48,546 bases of DNA from Marinilabiliales bacterium (GCA_002869365.1 PKTA01000176.1:1-48546); one strand, 5' to 3'. Positions 34,833-43,800 are shown, numbered from the stretch's first letter. The notes: generated by a model not told the origin, from the letters alone. Made by a program: numbers and translations.

Positions 34833-36830
34833 ATGGAAGTAAAAGGCACAGATAAAATTTTGGTTTATACCGTAAAAGACCGGTGCAGAGTATGTTACAC
34901 CTGCGTCAGGGAATGTCCGGTAAAAGCCATCAGGATTATAAACGGTCAGGCAGAAGTAATGGCTGAACGTTGTATAGCCTGTGGTAACTGTGTCAATATT
35001 TGTAGTCAGGGAGCGAAAACATTCAATAAACAAGTTGAGGAAGTTGAGAAGTTGCTAAAAAGTGATGAATTGGTAATTGCTGCAGTAGCTCCAAGTTTTC
35101 CGGCCGAATTCACCGAAATCGACAACAATACAGAATTTGTTGGAATGCTTAAAAAACTGGGGTTTAAAGGAGTTGTAGAAGTATCTTTTGGAGCAGATTT
35201 AGTTGCCAGAGAATACAAATCACTTTTAAGTAATAACGCCAACAAATCATTTATTTCTTCCGATTGCCCTGCTGTTGTATCTTGTATAAGGAAGCATCAT
35301 CCTGAACTGACCTCCTCACTTGCTCCAATTGTTTCTCCAATGGTAGCCATTAGTCGTGTTTTGCGTGAAAAATATGTGAAACCTATAAAAATTGTTTTTA
35401 TTGGTCCATGTATAGCTAAAAAAGGTGAATCAGATGAAGTTGACAATGCAATAACATTCACTGAATTAAGACAGTTATTAATGTCAAAAAACATTAATAA
35501 ATACAATATAAAACCTTCAGAGTTCGATCCTCCTCATGCAGGAAAAGGCTCTGTTTTTCCGGTTAGTCATGGCTTACTAAATACTATGGGAAAGTCTGCT
35601 GACGTTACTGATTGCAGTGTAATTGTTGCTGATGGCAAAAAGAATTTTATAGATGCAATTACTGAATATGAAAAGGGAAACCTAAAAGATAAGCACCTAC
35701 AACTATTATGTTGCGATGGATGTATTATGGGACCTGGTATGTCGAAAAATGGTAGCCGACTAAATCGTAGAAATAAGATAAGCACTTATTCACGCGACAA
35801 ACTTAATAAACTTAATCTCGCCGACTGGTATCATCAGATGCAGAAATACAAGACCATTGACCTTCATAGGAGTTTTGATGCTGTGGATTGCCGGATCGAT
35901 AAGCCTTCAGAAGAAGCAATAAATTATGCTCTTAAAAGGATGGGTAAGAATACTCCTGAGGATCATCTTAATTGCCGCGCTTGTGGTTATGACACCTGTC
36001 GGTTACATGCAATAGCAATAGTTAACGGATTTGCAGAGGTTGAGATGTGCTTGCCATACAGTATCGAAAAAATGCATCAAACCATCAGCAACCTTAATAT
36101 TTCAAACGAAAAACTTGCCAATGCCCGCCAGGCTTTAAAACAATCGGAAAAACTGGCAAGTATGGGACAACTTTCGGCAGGCATAGCCCATGAACTAAAC
36201 AATCCTCTTGGCGTTATATCAATGTACAGCAATATTCTTAAAGAAGAAGCAAATCCCGATGATCCAATTCTGGAAGACCTGGATTTAATTGTGGAACAGG
36301 CAGAAAGGTGCAAAAACATTGTTGGTGGATTATTAAATTTTGCCAGAAAAAATCAGGTAAAACCTGATAAAACAGATATAGTTGATTTCTGCCGTCATAG
36401 TCTCAATTCAGTTATTATTCCGGAAAATATAGAGGTTAACATAAACACAGAAAGTACTCAAATTTATGCTGAAATAGATAAAGATCAAATGATGCAGGTT
36501 CTTAGTAATCTTGAAAAAAATGCTATAGATGCTATGCCATCCGGAGGTAACTTAAATGTAAACATCCTGGATAAAATCGATGATATTGAAATTGTTATTT
36601 CAGACACAGGTAGTGGCATAAAAGAAGATGATATGGATAAGATATTTACGCCATTTTTTACCACCAAAGGTATTGGAAAAGGGACAGGAATGGGACTACC
36701 ACTGGTTTACGGAATTGTAAAAATGCATAAAGGTCAGATTAATGTTGTATCCAATGCTAATCCTGATAATGGCCCTTTGGGGACAAAATTCATAATCACA
36801 TTACCAAAAAGAACGAAAATCTCAAATTAA
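34833..36830 (+). CDS. Hydrogenase-like sensor histidine kinase (HydS-type, [FeFe] group C1-like)
   Basis: A 665-residue fusion with no membrane helix, so cytoplasmic. Order: two [4Fe-4S] ferredoxin motifs (Cys18-Cys28; Cys47-Cys57); a compact H-cluster domain (about 75-340); a PF04060-type [4Fe-4S] domain (Cys381, 384, 389, 406; RACGYDTC); HisKA helix with phospho-acceptor His453 (GIAHELNNPLG); HATPase domain (Asn563; DTGSGI at 591-596; GTGMGLPLVYG). All four H-cluster ligands are kept (Cys145, Cys193, Cys293, Cys297), but the catalytic proton-relay Cys is Asp144 (SSDCP) and the L2 Met is Gly191. This is the pattern of sensory [FeFe] hydrogenases linked to kinases. It likely senses H2 or redox state and phosphorylates the neighbouring REC proteins. 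Confidence 0.88.
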   Translation: MEVKGTDKILVYTVKDRCRVCYTCVRECPVKAIRIINGQAEVMAERCIACGNCVNICSQGAKTFNKQVEEVEKLLKSDELVIAAVAPSFPAEFTEIDNNTEFVGMLKKLGFKGVVEVSFGADLVAREYKSLLSNNANKSFISSDCPAVVSCIRKHHPELTSSLAPIVSPMVAISRVLREKYVKPIKIVFIGPCIAKKGESDEVDNAITFTELRQLLMSKNINKYNIKPSEFDPPHAGKGSVFPVSHGLLNTMGKSADVTDCSVIVADGKKNFIDAITEYEKGNLKDKHLQLLCCDGCIMGPGMSKNGSRLNRRNKISTYSRDKLNKLNLADWYHQMQKYKTIDLHRSFDAVDCRIDKPSEEAINYALKRMGKNTPEDHLNCRACGYDTCRLHAIAIVNGFAEVEMCLPYSIEKMHQTISNLNISNEKLANARQALKQSEKLASMGQLSAGIAHELNNPLGVISMYSNILKEEANPDDPILEDLDLIVEQAERCKNIVGGLLNFARKNQVKPDKTDIVDFCRHSLNSVIIPENIEVNINTESTQIYAEIDKDQMMQVLSNLEKNAIDAMPSGGNLNVNILDKIDDIEIVISDTGSGIKEDDMDKIFTPFFTTKGIGKGTGMGLPLVYGIVKMHKGQINVVSNANPDNGPLGTKFIITLPKRTKISN

Positions 36831-36843
36831 AAAAAATAAAATC

Positions 36844-37236
36844 ATGATAAATAATAAGAAACTTGTTTTGATAGTAGACGATGATCCAGACTACTTATTA
36901 CAACTTAAAACAAATGTTGAAAGTTTTGGTTTTAAAGTTGTTACAGCAGAAAATGTTAAAGATGCACTGGAAGTTCTAGATACAAAACCCGACCTTGCTA
37001 TCCTCGACCTTATGATGGAAACTCAGGATGCCGGATTTGTTCTCTCCTATAAAATTAAAAAGAGATATCCTGATGTTCCTGTGATAATTGCAAGTTCGGT
37101 AACTTCAGAAACCGGGCTAAACTTTCATCTGGAAACCGAGGAAGACAGGAACTGGATAAAAGCCGACAAATATCTTGAAAAAGGTATCCGTAGCGATCAA
37201 TTGCACCGTGAAATAAACAAACTTTTAAAACTATAA
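36844..37236 (+). CDS. Stand-alone response regulator (REC only), partner of the hydrogenase-like kinase
   Basis: A 130-residue REC domain with no output part. DDD at 12-14, phospho-acceptor Asp55 (LAILDLMMETQDAGF) and Ser84/85 are visible. The usual Lys-Pro near the end is replaced by LEKGI (Lys113, Gly), so the switch region is not standard. It starts 13 bases after the sensor kinase stop and ends 13 bases before the REC-kinase gene. That makes it the best candidate for direct phosphotransfer from the sensor, for example as an intermediate in a relay. The PDLAILDxMMxTQxxGF stretch is shared with the REC protein at 30087, suggesting a duplicated pair. Confidence 0.85.
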   Translation: MINNKKLVLIVDDDPDYLLQLKTNVESFGFKVVTAENVKDALEVLDTKPDLAILDLMMETQDAGFVLSYKIKKRYPDVPVIIASSVTSETGLNFHLETEEDRNWIKADKYLEKGIRSDQLHREINKLLKL

Positions 37237-37249
37237 TAAAATCCTAACC

Positions 37250-38371
37250 ATGGAAAAGTTAAGAGTTTTAGTTGTTGACGACGAGCCGGGAATAAGGTCG
37301 GGCGTGAGCAGAATATTGCGAAATTACAGCATAGGATTTCCTTTTATGGAAGACGACTTTTCCTTTGAAACAATAGAGGCGGAAACAGGAGAAATCGCTC
37401 TGGAAATTATTAATAAAAACGCACCCGATATTATTCTTCTCGACAACAAACTACCTGGCATACAGGGAATTGATTTATTAGAAATAATAAGTAAAATGAG
37501 ATTGGATACGGCCGTAATGATGATTACATCTTATGCTTCTCTGGATATTGCCGTAAAAGCAACAAATCTGGGTGCTTACAATTTTGTACCGAAACCATTT
37601 ACTCCTGTCGAATTAAAATCGTCAATAGAGAATATTAGCAAACATCTCTTCCTGAAAAGAATGACCCGCAAAATGAAGGAAGAGGGAAAACAGATACGTT
37701 TCCAGTTTCTATCGGTACTTTCTCATGAACTCAAATCTCCTTTAAATGCCATAGAAGGTTATTTACGGATAATGGAAGAAAAGCAGGTTGGTGAAAACAT
37801 TGAAGACTATATGTCGATGATAGACAGGTCTTTAATACGGATAAAAGGAATGCGAAACCTGATTATGGATATGCTGGATTTAACAAAACTTGAGTCTGGT
37901 AAAAAGTCGCGAAAACTTATTAAAACAGATTTGAACTATTTGGCAAATATGGCTCTCGACACTGTGAAGCCATTGGCAATCCAGCATAATGTTACTCTTA
38001 ACTCAAACATCGAAGAAGACTTAGTTATTACTGTTGACAAAGATGAAGTTGAAATTATTTTCAATAATTTACTCTCCAATGCTGTAAAATATAACCATGA
38101 AAATGGGGAAGTTAATTTCTCCGTTCACAAGAATAACTCAAATATCGAAATTATTGTAAAAGACAGTGGAATTGGCATATCCAAGGAAGATCTGCCAAAA
38201 TTATTTGAGGAATTCAGCCGTATAAAAACTTCAGAAACAAGAGATATCGCAGGTACCGGATTAGGACTCTCCATAACAAAAAAAATGGTCGAACTGTATC
38301 AGGGAAACATAAAAGTAGACAGCAAACCTGGCATAGGCACAACTTTCACTATTGAATTACCAATTGCATAA
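37250..38371 (+). CDS. REC-histidine kinase without sensor or output domain
   Basis: A 373-residue protein with REC first and kinase second. REC: Asp10-Asp11, phospho-acceptor Asp65 (ILLDNKLPG), Thr93 and Lys115-Pro116, with a short insertion after helix 1 (about 26-38). A helical linker (about 125-150) leads to the HisKA domain with His159 (LSHELKSPLNA) and the HATPase domain (Asn277; DSGIGI; GTGLGLSITKKM). It has no membrane helix, PAS or DNA-binding domain, so its input is probably phosphorylation of its own REC domain. Its end overlaps the hydG region: the preferred hydG ATG is at 38382, 10 bases after this stop codon. Confidence 0.85.
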   Translation: MEKLRVLVVDDEPGIRSGVSRILRNYSIGFPFMEDDFSFETIEAETGEIALEIINKNAPDIILLDNKLPGIQGIDLLEIISKMRLDTAVMMITSYASLDIAVKATNLGAYNFVPKPFTPVELKSSIENISKHLFLKRMTRKMKEEGKQIRFQFLSVLSHELKSPLNAIEGYLRIMEEKQVGENIEDYMSMIDRSLIRIKGMRNLIMDMLDLTKLESGKKSRKLIKTDLNYLANMALDTVKPLAIQHNVTLNSNIEEDLVITVDKDEVEIIFNNLLSNAVKYNHENGEVNFSVHKNNSNIEIIVKDSGIGISKEDLPKLFEEFSRIKTSETRDIAGTGLGLSITKKMVELYQGNIKVDSKPGIGTTFTIELPIA

Positions 38372-38381
38372 AACAAGACTC

Positions 38382-39809
38382 ATGAAATTTACTCCCGAAC
38401 AATACGTTATAGCCGATGAAGCCCAAAAACCATATATCGATACAGAAGAAATATGGTCATTTCTAAATAATGCCAAACCCACAAAAGAAAGAGTTGAAGA
38501 GATCATCAACAAATCCTTAAATAAGAATCGTCTTAATATGGAGGAAGTTGCCACATTAATTCAGGCTGACGAACCCTATCAGATAGAGATGATTAAAAAT
38601 GCTGCCAAACAACTTAAAGAAAAAGTTTATGGCAAAAGAATAGTTCTTTTTGCCCCACTTTATGTGGGAAATTTATGCATGAATAATTGCGAATACTGCG
38701 GCTTCAAATCAAGCAATAAAGAAACTGTTAGAAAAACTTTAACCAAAGAAGAACTTATTAGTAGTGTTGAAGCACTTGAGGAAAACGGTCATAAACGATT
38801 GATACTTGTTTATGGAGAGCATAAAAAATATTCTCCTGAATATATAGCTGAAACCGTTAAAACTGTGTATGGAGTAAAAACTAAAAATGGAGAAATAAGA
38901 AGAGTAAACATCAACGCTGCGCCTTTAAGTATTGAAGGCTTTAAAACTGTTAAAGAAGCAGGCATATGAACATACCAGGTATTTCAGGAAACATTTCATC
39001 CCCAGGCATATAAACATTATCATCGAGGAGGTAAAAAAGCCGATTATCTCGATCGGCAAATTGCTCTCGACCGTGCACAGGAAGCAGGTCTTGATGATGT
39101 TGGAATTGGTATTTTATTTGGCCTTTATGATTGGCGTTTCGATCTTTTGGGTCTCATCCGTCAGACCAATCACCTGGAAGCATGTTATAATGTTGGTCCT
39201 CACACAATTTCATTTCCCCGATTGCAAGATGCCTCAGAATTTAAGGTAGATCCCAAATACAAAGTTAAAGATGAGGAATTTACCCGAATTATTGCCATTC
39301 TCAGGCTTGCAGTTCCCTATACAGGCTTGATACTTACTGCAAGGGAACCTGCTCATATTCGTCAGGAAGTTTTGCAATATGGTTGCTCTCAAGTTGATGC
39401 GGGAACAAAAATTGAGTTGGGAGCATACTCCAGAAATGAAAATGGAAAACAAAATTTAAAACAGGAACAGTTCTTAATTAATGATGACAGATCGCTTGGT
39501 GATGTTATCGACGAACTAATGCAAAACGATTATCTCCCCTCCTTCTGTACAGCTTGCTACAGAAAAGGCAGAACAGGAGAACATTTTATGGAGTTCTCGG
39601 TGCCGGGTTTTATAAAACGCTTTTGTACACCTAATGCCATCTTAACTCTGGCAGAATACATCTGCGATTACGCAAAAGAAGATACTGCTATAAAGGGCTG
39701 GCAACTTATAAATAAAAATATAGAGGCTCTGGGTGAAGCAAAATTACAATCTACAGTAAGAAACAAAATTGAACTAATTAAGACAGGGGAAAGAGACCTC
39801 TACTACTAA
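38382..39809 (+). pseudogene. hydG: HydG, H-cluster maturase, interrupted by an in-frame TGA
   Basis: Read through one stop codon, this frame gives a full-length HydG of 475 codons, the radical-SAM tyrosine lyase that makes the CO and CN- ligands of the H-cluster. The N-terminal part has the radical-SAM Cys99-x3-Cys103-x2-Cys106 (CMNNCEYC) and ends ...VKEAGI at codon 195. Codon 196 is TGA (38967-38969) where HydG proteins have Gly (AGIGTYQ). From codon 197 the same frame continues without fault: TYQVFQETFHPQAY, DDVGIGILFGLYDWRF, then the second-cluster ligands Cys389, Cys392 and Cys415. There is no frameshift and no usable ATG restart before the C-terminal part. A single G-to-T change would explain it. 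It may be a true nonsense mutation, a sequencing error or a read-through codon. Confidence 0.85.
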
Positions 39810-41014
39810 TGAAAGGGAAAGATAGCAAACCACATATAGGAATTTTTGGAAGACGAAATAACGGCAAAAGTTCTTTCATAAACTTAATTTGCGGACAGGA
39901 AGTGGCCATAGTGTCTGATTTCGCTGGAACTACAACAGATCCTGTTAAAAAATCTGTGGAAATTTTCGGAATTGGACCAACAATTATTATTGATACAGCC
40001 GGTATTGATGATATTGGGGAGTTGGGTTCAAAAAGGATTGAAAAAACATTTGGAATTATTAAAACCATCGACCTGGCCATCCTCCTGCTTGCAAATAATG
40101 AATTTGGAGATTATGAAGAAAATCTGATTAACCATTTTAAGGATTACGATCTGCCATTTCTTATTTTTCATAATAAATCGGATGAAACTAAACTTGATGA
40201 TAATCTTAAAATTAATCTTCTTCAGAAGTTTGGTAAAGAAATAATAGACATTAATACTATCGACGGCACTCATCTTGAAGACATTACTGAAACCATCCGT
40301 ATTAATTTCCCTGAATCAGTGTTTTTAAAACCTTCGCTATTGGAAGGACTGGTAAAACCAAAAGAAGTTGTGCTGCTGGTAACACCAATTGATAGTGAGG
40401 CTCCTGAGGGAAGGATGATACTCCCCCAGGTAATGGCAATTAGAGATGTTCTTGATCAGCATTGTATATGCGTATGTGTTAGAGAAACAGAGTTGGAAGA
40501 TTTTATGAAATTGAAAATCAAACCCTCGCTGGTTATTACCGACAGCCAGGCTTTTGGGTATGTTTCAAAAATCATCCCCGGGGATATTCCTCTGACGGGT
40601 TTTAGCATAGTATTTGCCAGGATGAGAGCAAATTTTGAGAAATATGTTGAAGGCACACCACACCTATCTAAACTAAGGGATAATGATAAAGTTTTAATAC
40701 TTGAATCATGTACTCATCATTTGAGTTGTGAGGATATAGGCAGATACAAACTCCCCCGATGGATAAAAGAATTCACAGGTAAAAATATTGAATTTGAGGT
40801 AATTGCAGGTTTCAACAACATTAAAGCCGACATCAAAGATTATGCAATGCTAATTCAATGTGGAGGGTGTGTGGCAACCAAAAAACAAATTGCGAACCGC
40901 TTAAAACCTGCTATTGAAGCAGGGATTCCAGTTTCTAACTATGGAATGGCGATAGCCTGGTTAAATGGAATATTTAAGCGATCAATAGAACCATTTCAAG
41001 AAATAAGAACATAG
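39809..41014 (+). CDS. hydF: [FeFe]-hydrogenase maturation GTPase HydF
   Basis: A 401-residue GTPase scaffold that carries the 2Fe precursor of the H-cluster to HydA. The P-loop is GRRNNGKSS (14-22), the switch region follows as AGTTTDPV, DTAG is at 62-65 and NKSD at 122-125. The C-terminal iron-sulfur domain has the HydF signature Cys301-x-His303 (SCTHHLSC) and Cys351-x-x-Cys354 (CGGC). Its ATG overlaps the hydG stop by one base (TAATG), so its translation is probably coupled to hydG; the early TGA in hydG could therefore also lower HydF. Confidence 0.95.
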   Translation: MKGKDSKPHIGIFGRRNNGKSSFINLICGQEVAIVSDFAGTTTDPVKKSVEIFGIGPTIIIDTAGIDDIGELGSKRIEKTFGIIKTIDLAILLLANNEFGDYEENLINHFKDYDLPFLIFHNKSDETKLDDNLKINLLQKFGKEIIDINTIDGTHLEDITETIRINFPESVFLKPSLLEGLVKPKEVVLLVTPIDSEAPEGRMILPQVMAIRDVLDQHCICVCVRETELEDFMKLKIKPSLVITDSQAFGYVSKIIPGDIPLTGFSIVFARMRANFEKYVEGTPHLSKLRDNDKVLILESCTHHLSCEDIGRYKLPRWIKEFTGKNIEFEVIAGFNNIKADIKDYAMLIQCGGCVATKKQIANRLKPAIEAGIPVSNYGMAIAWLNGIFKRSIEPFQEIRT

Positions 41015-41018
41015 TATA

Positions 41019-42113
41019 ATGATAGCAGTTGAGAATATTTTAAGGGAGAGACTTTTTGACAAAGAAAGAATTGTTGATTTGCTGAACGCAGATGCGAATG
41101 AAAGCAAATTTATATTTAATGAAGCAGCAAGAATCAGAGAAAAATATTTAGGTAAAAAAGTCCATCTCAGGGGATTGATAGAACTCACCAACAAATGCTC
41201 AAAAAACTGTTTTTATTGTGGAATAGCATCATCCAATAAAAAAATTAACCGCTATTGCCTTGGCATGGATGAGGTAGAAAGAGCCATAAAATTTACTGAT
41301 GATAATAAGTACGGAAGCATAGTTATTCAAAGTGGTGAATTACAATCTGAAGAGTTTGTTTCTTATGTGGAGAAAATACTTCATAAAATAGTGGAAATTT
41401 CCTGGGGCCGACTTGGGGTTACTCTTTCCTGTGGTGAACAATCGGAGGATACTTATCGCAGATGGCGGGAAGCAGGAGCACATCGTTACCTCCTACGCAT
41501 CGAATCTTCTGATGAAAATCACTATTATAAATTACACCCAAAAAATGCTAAACATAATTTCCAAAATCGAATAAATGCAATAAAGACTCTAAAGGAAACA
41601 GGCTATCAAACAGGCACGGGAGTCATGATTGGAAGTCCGTTTCAAACAATTGAAAATCTTGCTGATGATTTGATTTTTATGAGAGATTTAGATATTGATA
41701 TGTGCGGAATGGGACCATACATAGGGCATGAAGATACTCCCCTTTTTCAACATAAAAACATCTGCTTTAGCAAGGAAGACAGGCTTCGACTAAGTTTAAA
41801 AATGATTGCCATTTTGAGAATAATGATGAAAGACATTAATATTGCTTCAACAACGGCCATGCAAACTTTGGTTAATGGCGGAAGAGAACTGGCTCTTAAG
41901 GCTGGTGCAAATATTTTAATGCCAAATACAACTCCAGGCATCTACCGCAATCAATATGCATTATATAATAATAAACCAGGTATTGATGAAGAGGCAGATG
42001 ATAGCAAATATTCAATTGAAGGTTTGATAGAACGAGCCGGACATGAAGTTGCCTATTCAGAAAAAGGAAATTCCAAACATTACCATAAACGCATGGTATC
42101 CTGTGCTCTATAA
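41019..42113 (+). CDS. hydE: [FeFe]-hydrogenase maturation radical SAM enzyme HydE
   Basis: A 364-residue radical-SAM protein. The cluster motif is Cys60-x3-Cys64-x2-Cys67 (CSKNCFYCGI). HydE features follow: SIVIQSGELQSEEFV, RLGVTLSCGEQ, RYLLRIESSDENHYYKLHP, GTGVMIGSPFQT and DMCGMGPYIGHEDTPL. HydE takes part in building the bridging dithiomethylamine/2Fe core of the H-cluster. It starts 4 bases after hydF and is the last gene of the hydrogenase locus; a promoter-like region separates it from the flavodoxin gene. All key residues appear intact. Confidence 0.94.
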   Translation: MIAVENILRERLFDKERIVDLLNADANESKFIFNEAARIREKYLGKKVHLRGLIELTNKCSKNCFYCGIASSNKKINRYCLGMDEVERAIKFTDDNKYGSIVIQSGELQSEEFVSYVEKILHKIVEISWGRLGVTLSCGEQSEDTYRRWREAGAHRYLLRIESSDENHYYKLHPKNAKHNFQNRINAIKTLKETGYQTGTGVMIGSPFQTIENLADDLIFMRDLDIDMCGMGPYIGHEDTPLFQHKNICFSKEDRLRLSLKMIAILRIMMKDINIASTTAMQTLVNGGRELALKAGANILMPNTTPGIYRNQYALYNNKPGIDEEADDSKYSIEGLIERAGHEVAYSEKGNSKHYHKRMVSCAL

Positions 42114-42127
42114 CACTTAATATTTTC

Positions 42128-42158
42128 TGTAAAAAATTTACAAAAACCATTATATTTG
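42128..42158 (+). promoter_or_regulatory. Dyad and candidate -7 box of the flavodoxin gene
   Basis: TGTAAA-AAA-TTTACA (42128-42142) is a perfect inverted repeat placed where the -33 element is expected. TATATTTG (42151-42158) fits the -7 consensus. The arrangement suggests a promoter whose upstream element is replaced or covered by a regulator site, loosely like the CRP/FNR-family TGT...ACA dyad. Inference only. Confidence 0.4.
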
Positions 42159-42204
42159 CATTGCACCAATTTAAATATCAATAAATTAGTTAATTTATAA
42201 CAGA

Positions 42205-42687
42205 ATGAAAGCAGGAATATTCTATATCAGCAACCATGGGACAACAGCAAAAGTAGCAAAGCAAATAGGTGAAAAAGTTCATCATACTGTTGATTTAATA
42301 GACATAAAAAAAATTAAGAATCCCAACCCTGAACTTTACGATTTGGTAATTCTGGGTAGTTCAATACATGCCGGTTCAAATCAAAAGAGCATGAAATCCT
42401 TTATAAAAAGAAATAAGGATGTATTTCTTAATAAAAAATTAGCCCTTTTTCTATGCTGCATGTACGAAGGGGAAGAAAGAATAAATCAATTTAACAATTC
42501 TTATCCTGAGGAGTTGAGAAATCATTCGGCAGCAAATCTGCTTGCTGGTGGCGAATTTATTTTAGAAAAAATGAACTTCCTGGAAAAAGCCATTGTTAAG
42601 AAGGTTGCAGGTGTAAATGAAACCAAAAGAAATATCGATGAAAAAGCAATTACTAATTTCATTGCTACACTTGAGAAAATAAAATAA
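42205..42687 (+). CDS. Flavodoxin-domain protein
   Basis: A 160-residue single-domain flavodoxin-like protein. The FMN phosphate loop region is ISNHGTTAKVAKQI (10-23), and the second flavin loop lies in LVILGSSIHAGSN (about 48-60) and FLCCMYEGEE (about 83-92). It resembles the HemG/flavodoxin_5 group more than classical electron-carrying flavodoxins because it lacks the long acidic loop. It has its own promoter-like sequence and is convergent with the PLP enzyme (6-base gap). It may be an electron carrier for the hydrogenase system or a protoporphyrinogen-type oxidase; the sequence does not decide. Confidence 0.8.
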   Translation: MKAGIFYISNHGTTAKVAKQIGEKVHHTVDLIDIKKIKNPNPELYDLVILGSSIHAGSNQKSMKSFIKRNKDVFLNKKLALFLCCMYEGEERINQFNNSYPEELRNHSAANLLAGGEFILEKMNFLEKAIVKKVAGVNETKRNIDEKAITNFIATLEKIK

Positions 42688-42693
42688 AAAGTT

Positions 42694-43800
42694 TTAATGA
42701 GTGCCTCTTCTCGGACAGAAAGGTAGTTTAAATTCTATATCATTTCCTTTATACTTTGCTTCAACACAATCGGTTGGATCACAGCAAGTGTGACAAACAC
42801 GTTTAAATGCTCTAAAACTTTTCAAATCTACTTCAGGTGAATAAAATCCATCTTTTATAGCTTCTTCATCCATAAGGTTTGTACTTAAATACTTCTTATT
42901 ACTATCGGGTAAAATTGTAACAACCAGCGCATCTTTTCCCAGCTCATTTTGAACTTTTAGCGCTCCGATGAAATTTGCTCCGGAAGATATTCCAACACCT
43001 AAGCCCAGATATTTTGATAATTTTTGAGCCATAATTATTGCATCTCCATCGTCAACACTAACAATTTCATCAAGTTTATCAAGTTGTACAACTTCCGGAA
43101 TAAACTCATCAGATATTCCCTGAATACGGTGTTTACCAACACGATATCCGGTTGACATAGTTGGTGAATTTGAAGGTTCCAGAGGATGTATCTTTATGGC
43201 ACTATTCATTTCTTTTAAATACTTACCAACTCCCATAACAGTTCCTCCTGTTCCAACTCCTGCTACAAAAGCATCCGGAGTGAAGGACCTATATCTCAAT
43301 TGCCACCATATCTCGGGGCCTGTTGTAGTATAATGTGCATCAACATTATCTAAATTTGAAAATTGACGTGGAAGAAATATATTTTCATTATTTTTCGCCA
43401 TTTCTTCAGCCATAGCTATGCTCCCAACAAATCCCCCCTGCTCTTTACTTACCAGCCTTATGTCCGCACCAAAACTTCTAATGAGGTTTTTGCGTTCATC
43501 ACTCATCCAGTCGGGCATAAAAATGGTTACCTCATGTCCGAGGCCTCTTCCCAAAGCAGCAAATGATATTCCTGTATTCCCACTGGTAGCCTCAACTATT
43601 CTGTCACCTACCTTTAAACTACCATTTGAAATTGCCTTCGAAAGTATATGAAATGCCATCCTGTCTTTAATGCTTTCCGTCATATTCATATTCTCTGCCT
43701 TCGCATAAATGGTGCGCTTTTCACCTTTATAATCAAAATCAATACCCAGCAGAGGAGTGTTACCAACTAAACTGGAAAGTCCTAAAATTCTATTTCTCAT
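42694..43800 (-). CDS. Cysteine-synthase-like PLP enzyme with Cys-rich C-terminal tail
   Basis: A 368-residue fold-type II PLP enzyme. The cofactor lysine is Lys45 in ESIKDRMA, the substrate loop is TSGNTG (72-77), and [15 protein letters not shown] (181-195) binds the phosphate. The core resembles cysteine synthase/cystathionine beta-synthase, but the protein is about 55 residues longer than CysK. The extra end holds Cys336, Cys339, Cys340, Cys345 and Cys362 ([10 protein letters not shown]...CPRRGTH), arranged like a metal or Fe-S site. The family 'PLP-dependent cysteine synthase' is likely. A role in sulfur transfer or Cys breakdown is possible but not shown. Confidence 0.82.
   Translation of the reverse strand: MRNRILGLSSLVGNTPLLGIDFDYKGEKRTIYAKAENMNMTESIKDRMAFHILSKAISNGSLKVGDRIVEATSGNTGISFAALGRGLGHEVTIFMPDWMSDERKNLIRSFGADIRLVSKEQGGFVGSIAMAEEMAKNNENIFLPRQFSNLDNVDAHYTTTGPEIWWQLRYRSFTPDAFVAGVGTGGTVMGVGKYLKEMNSAIKIHPLEPSNSPTMSTGYRVGKHRIQGISDEFIPEVVQLDKLDEIVSVDDGDAIIMAQKLSKYLGLGVGISSGANFIGALKVQNELGKDALVVTILPDSNKKYLSTNLMDEEAIKDGFYSPEVDLKSFRAFKRVCHTCCDPTDCVEAKYKGNDIEFKLPFCPRRGTH

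Noticed and set aside
38967..38969. TGA in hydG read as selenocysteine
   Set aside because: The family residue is Gly, not Cys or Sec, and no SECIS-like hairpin is apparent just downstream.
38967..38969. TGA reassigned to glycine, as in some candidate phyla
   Set aside because: TGA serves as a normal stop in other genes of the window (718; 11429-11431) and the gene content is Bacteroidota, which use the standard code.
38932..39249. Frameshift in hydG with a separate 105-residue protein
   Set aside because: This overlapping frame has no family match; the HydG frame itself continues unchanged past the TGA, so no shift is needed.
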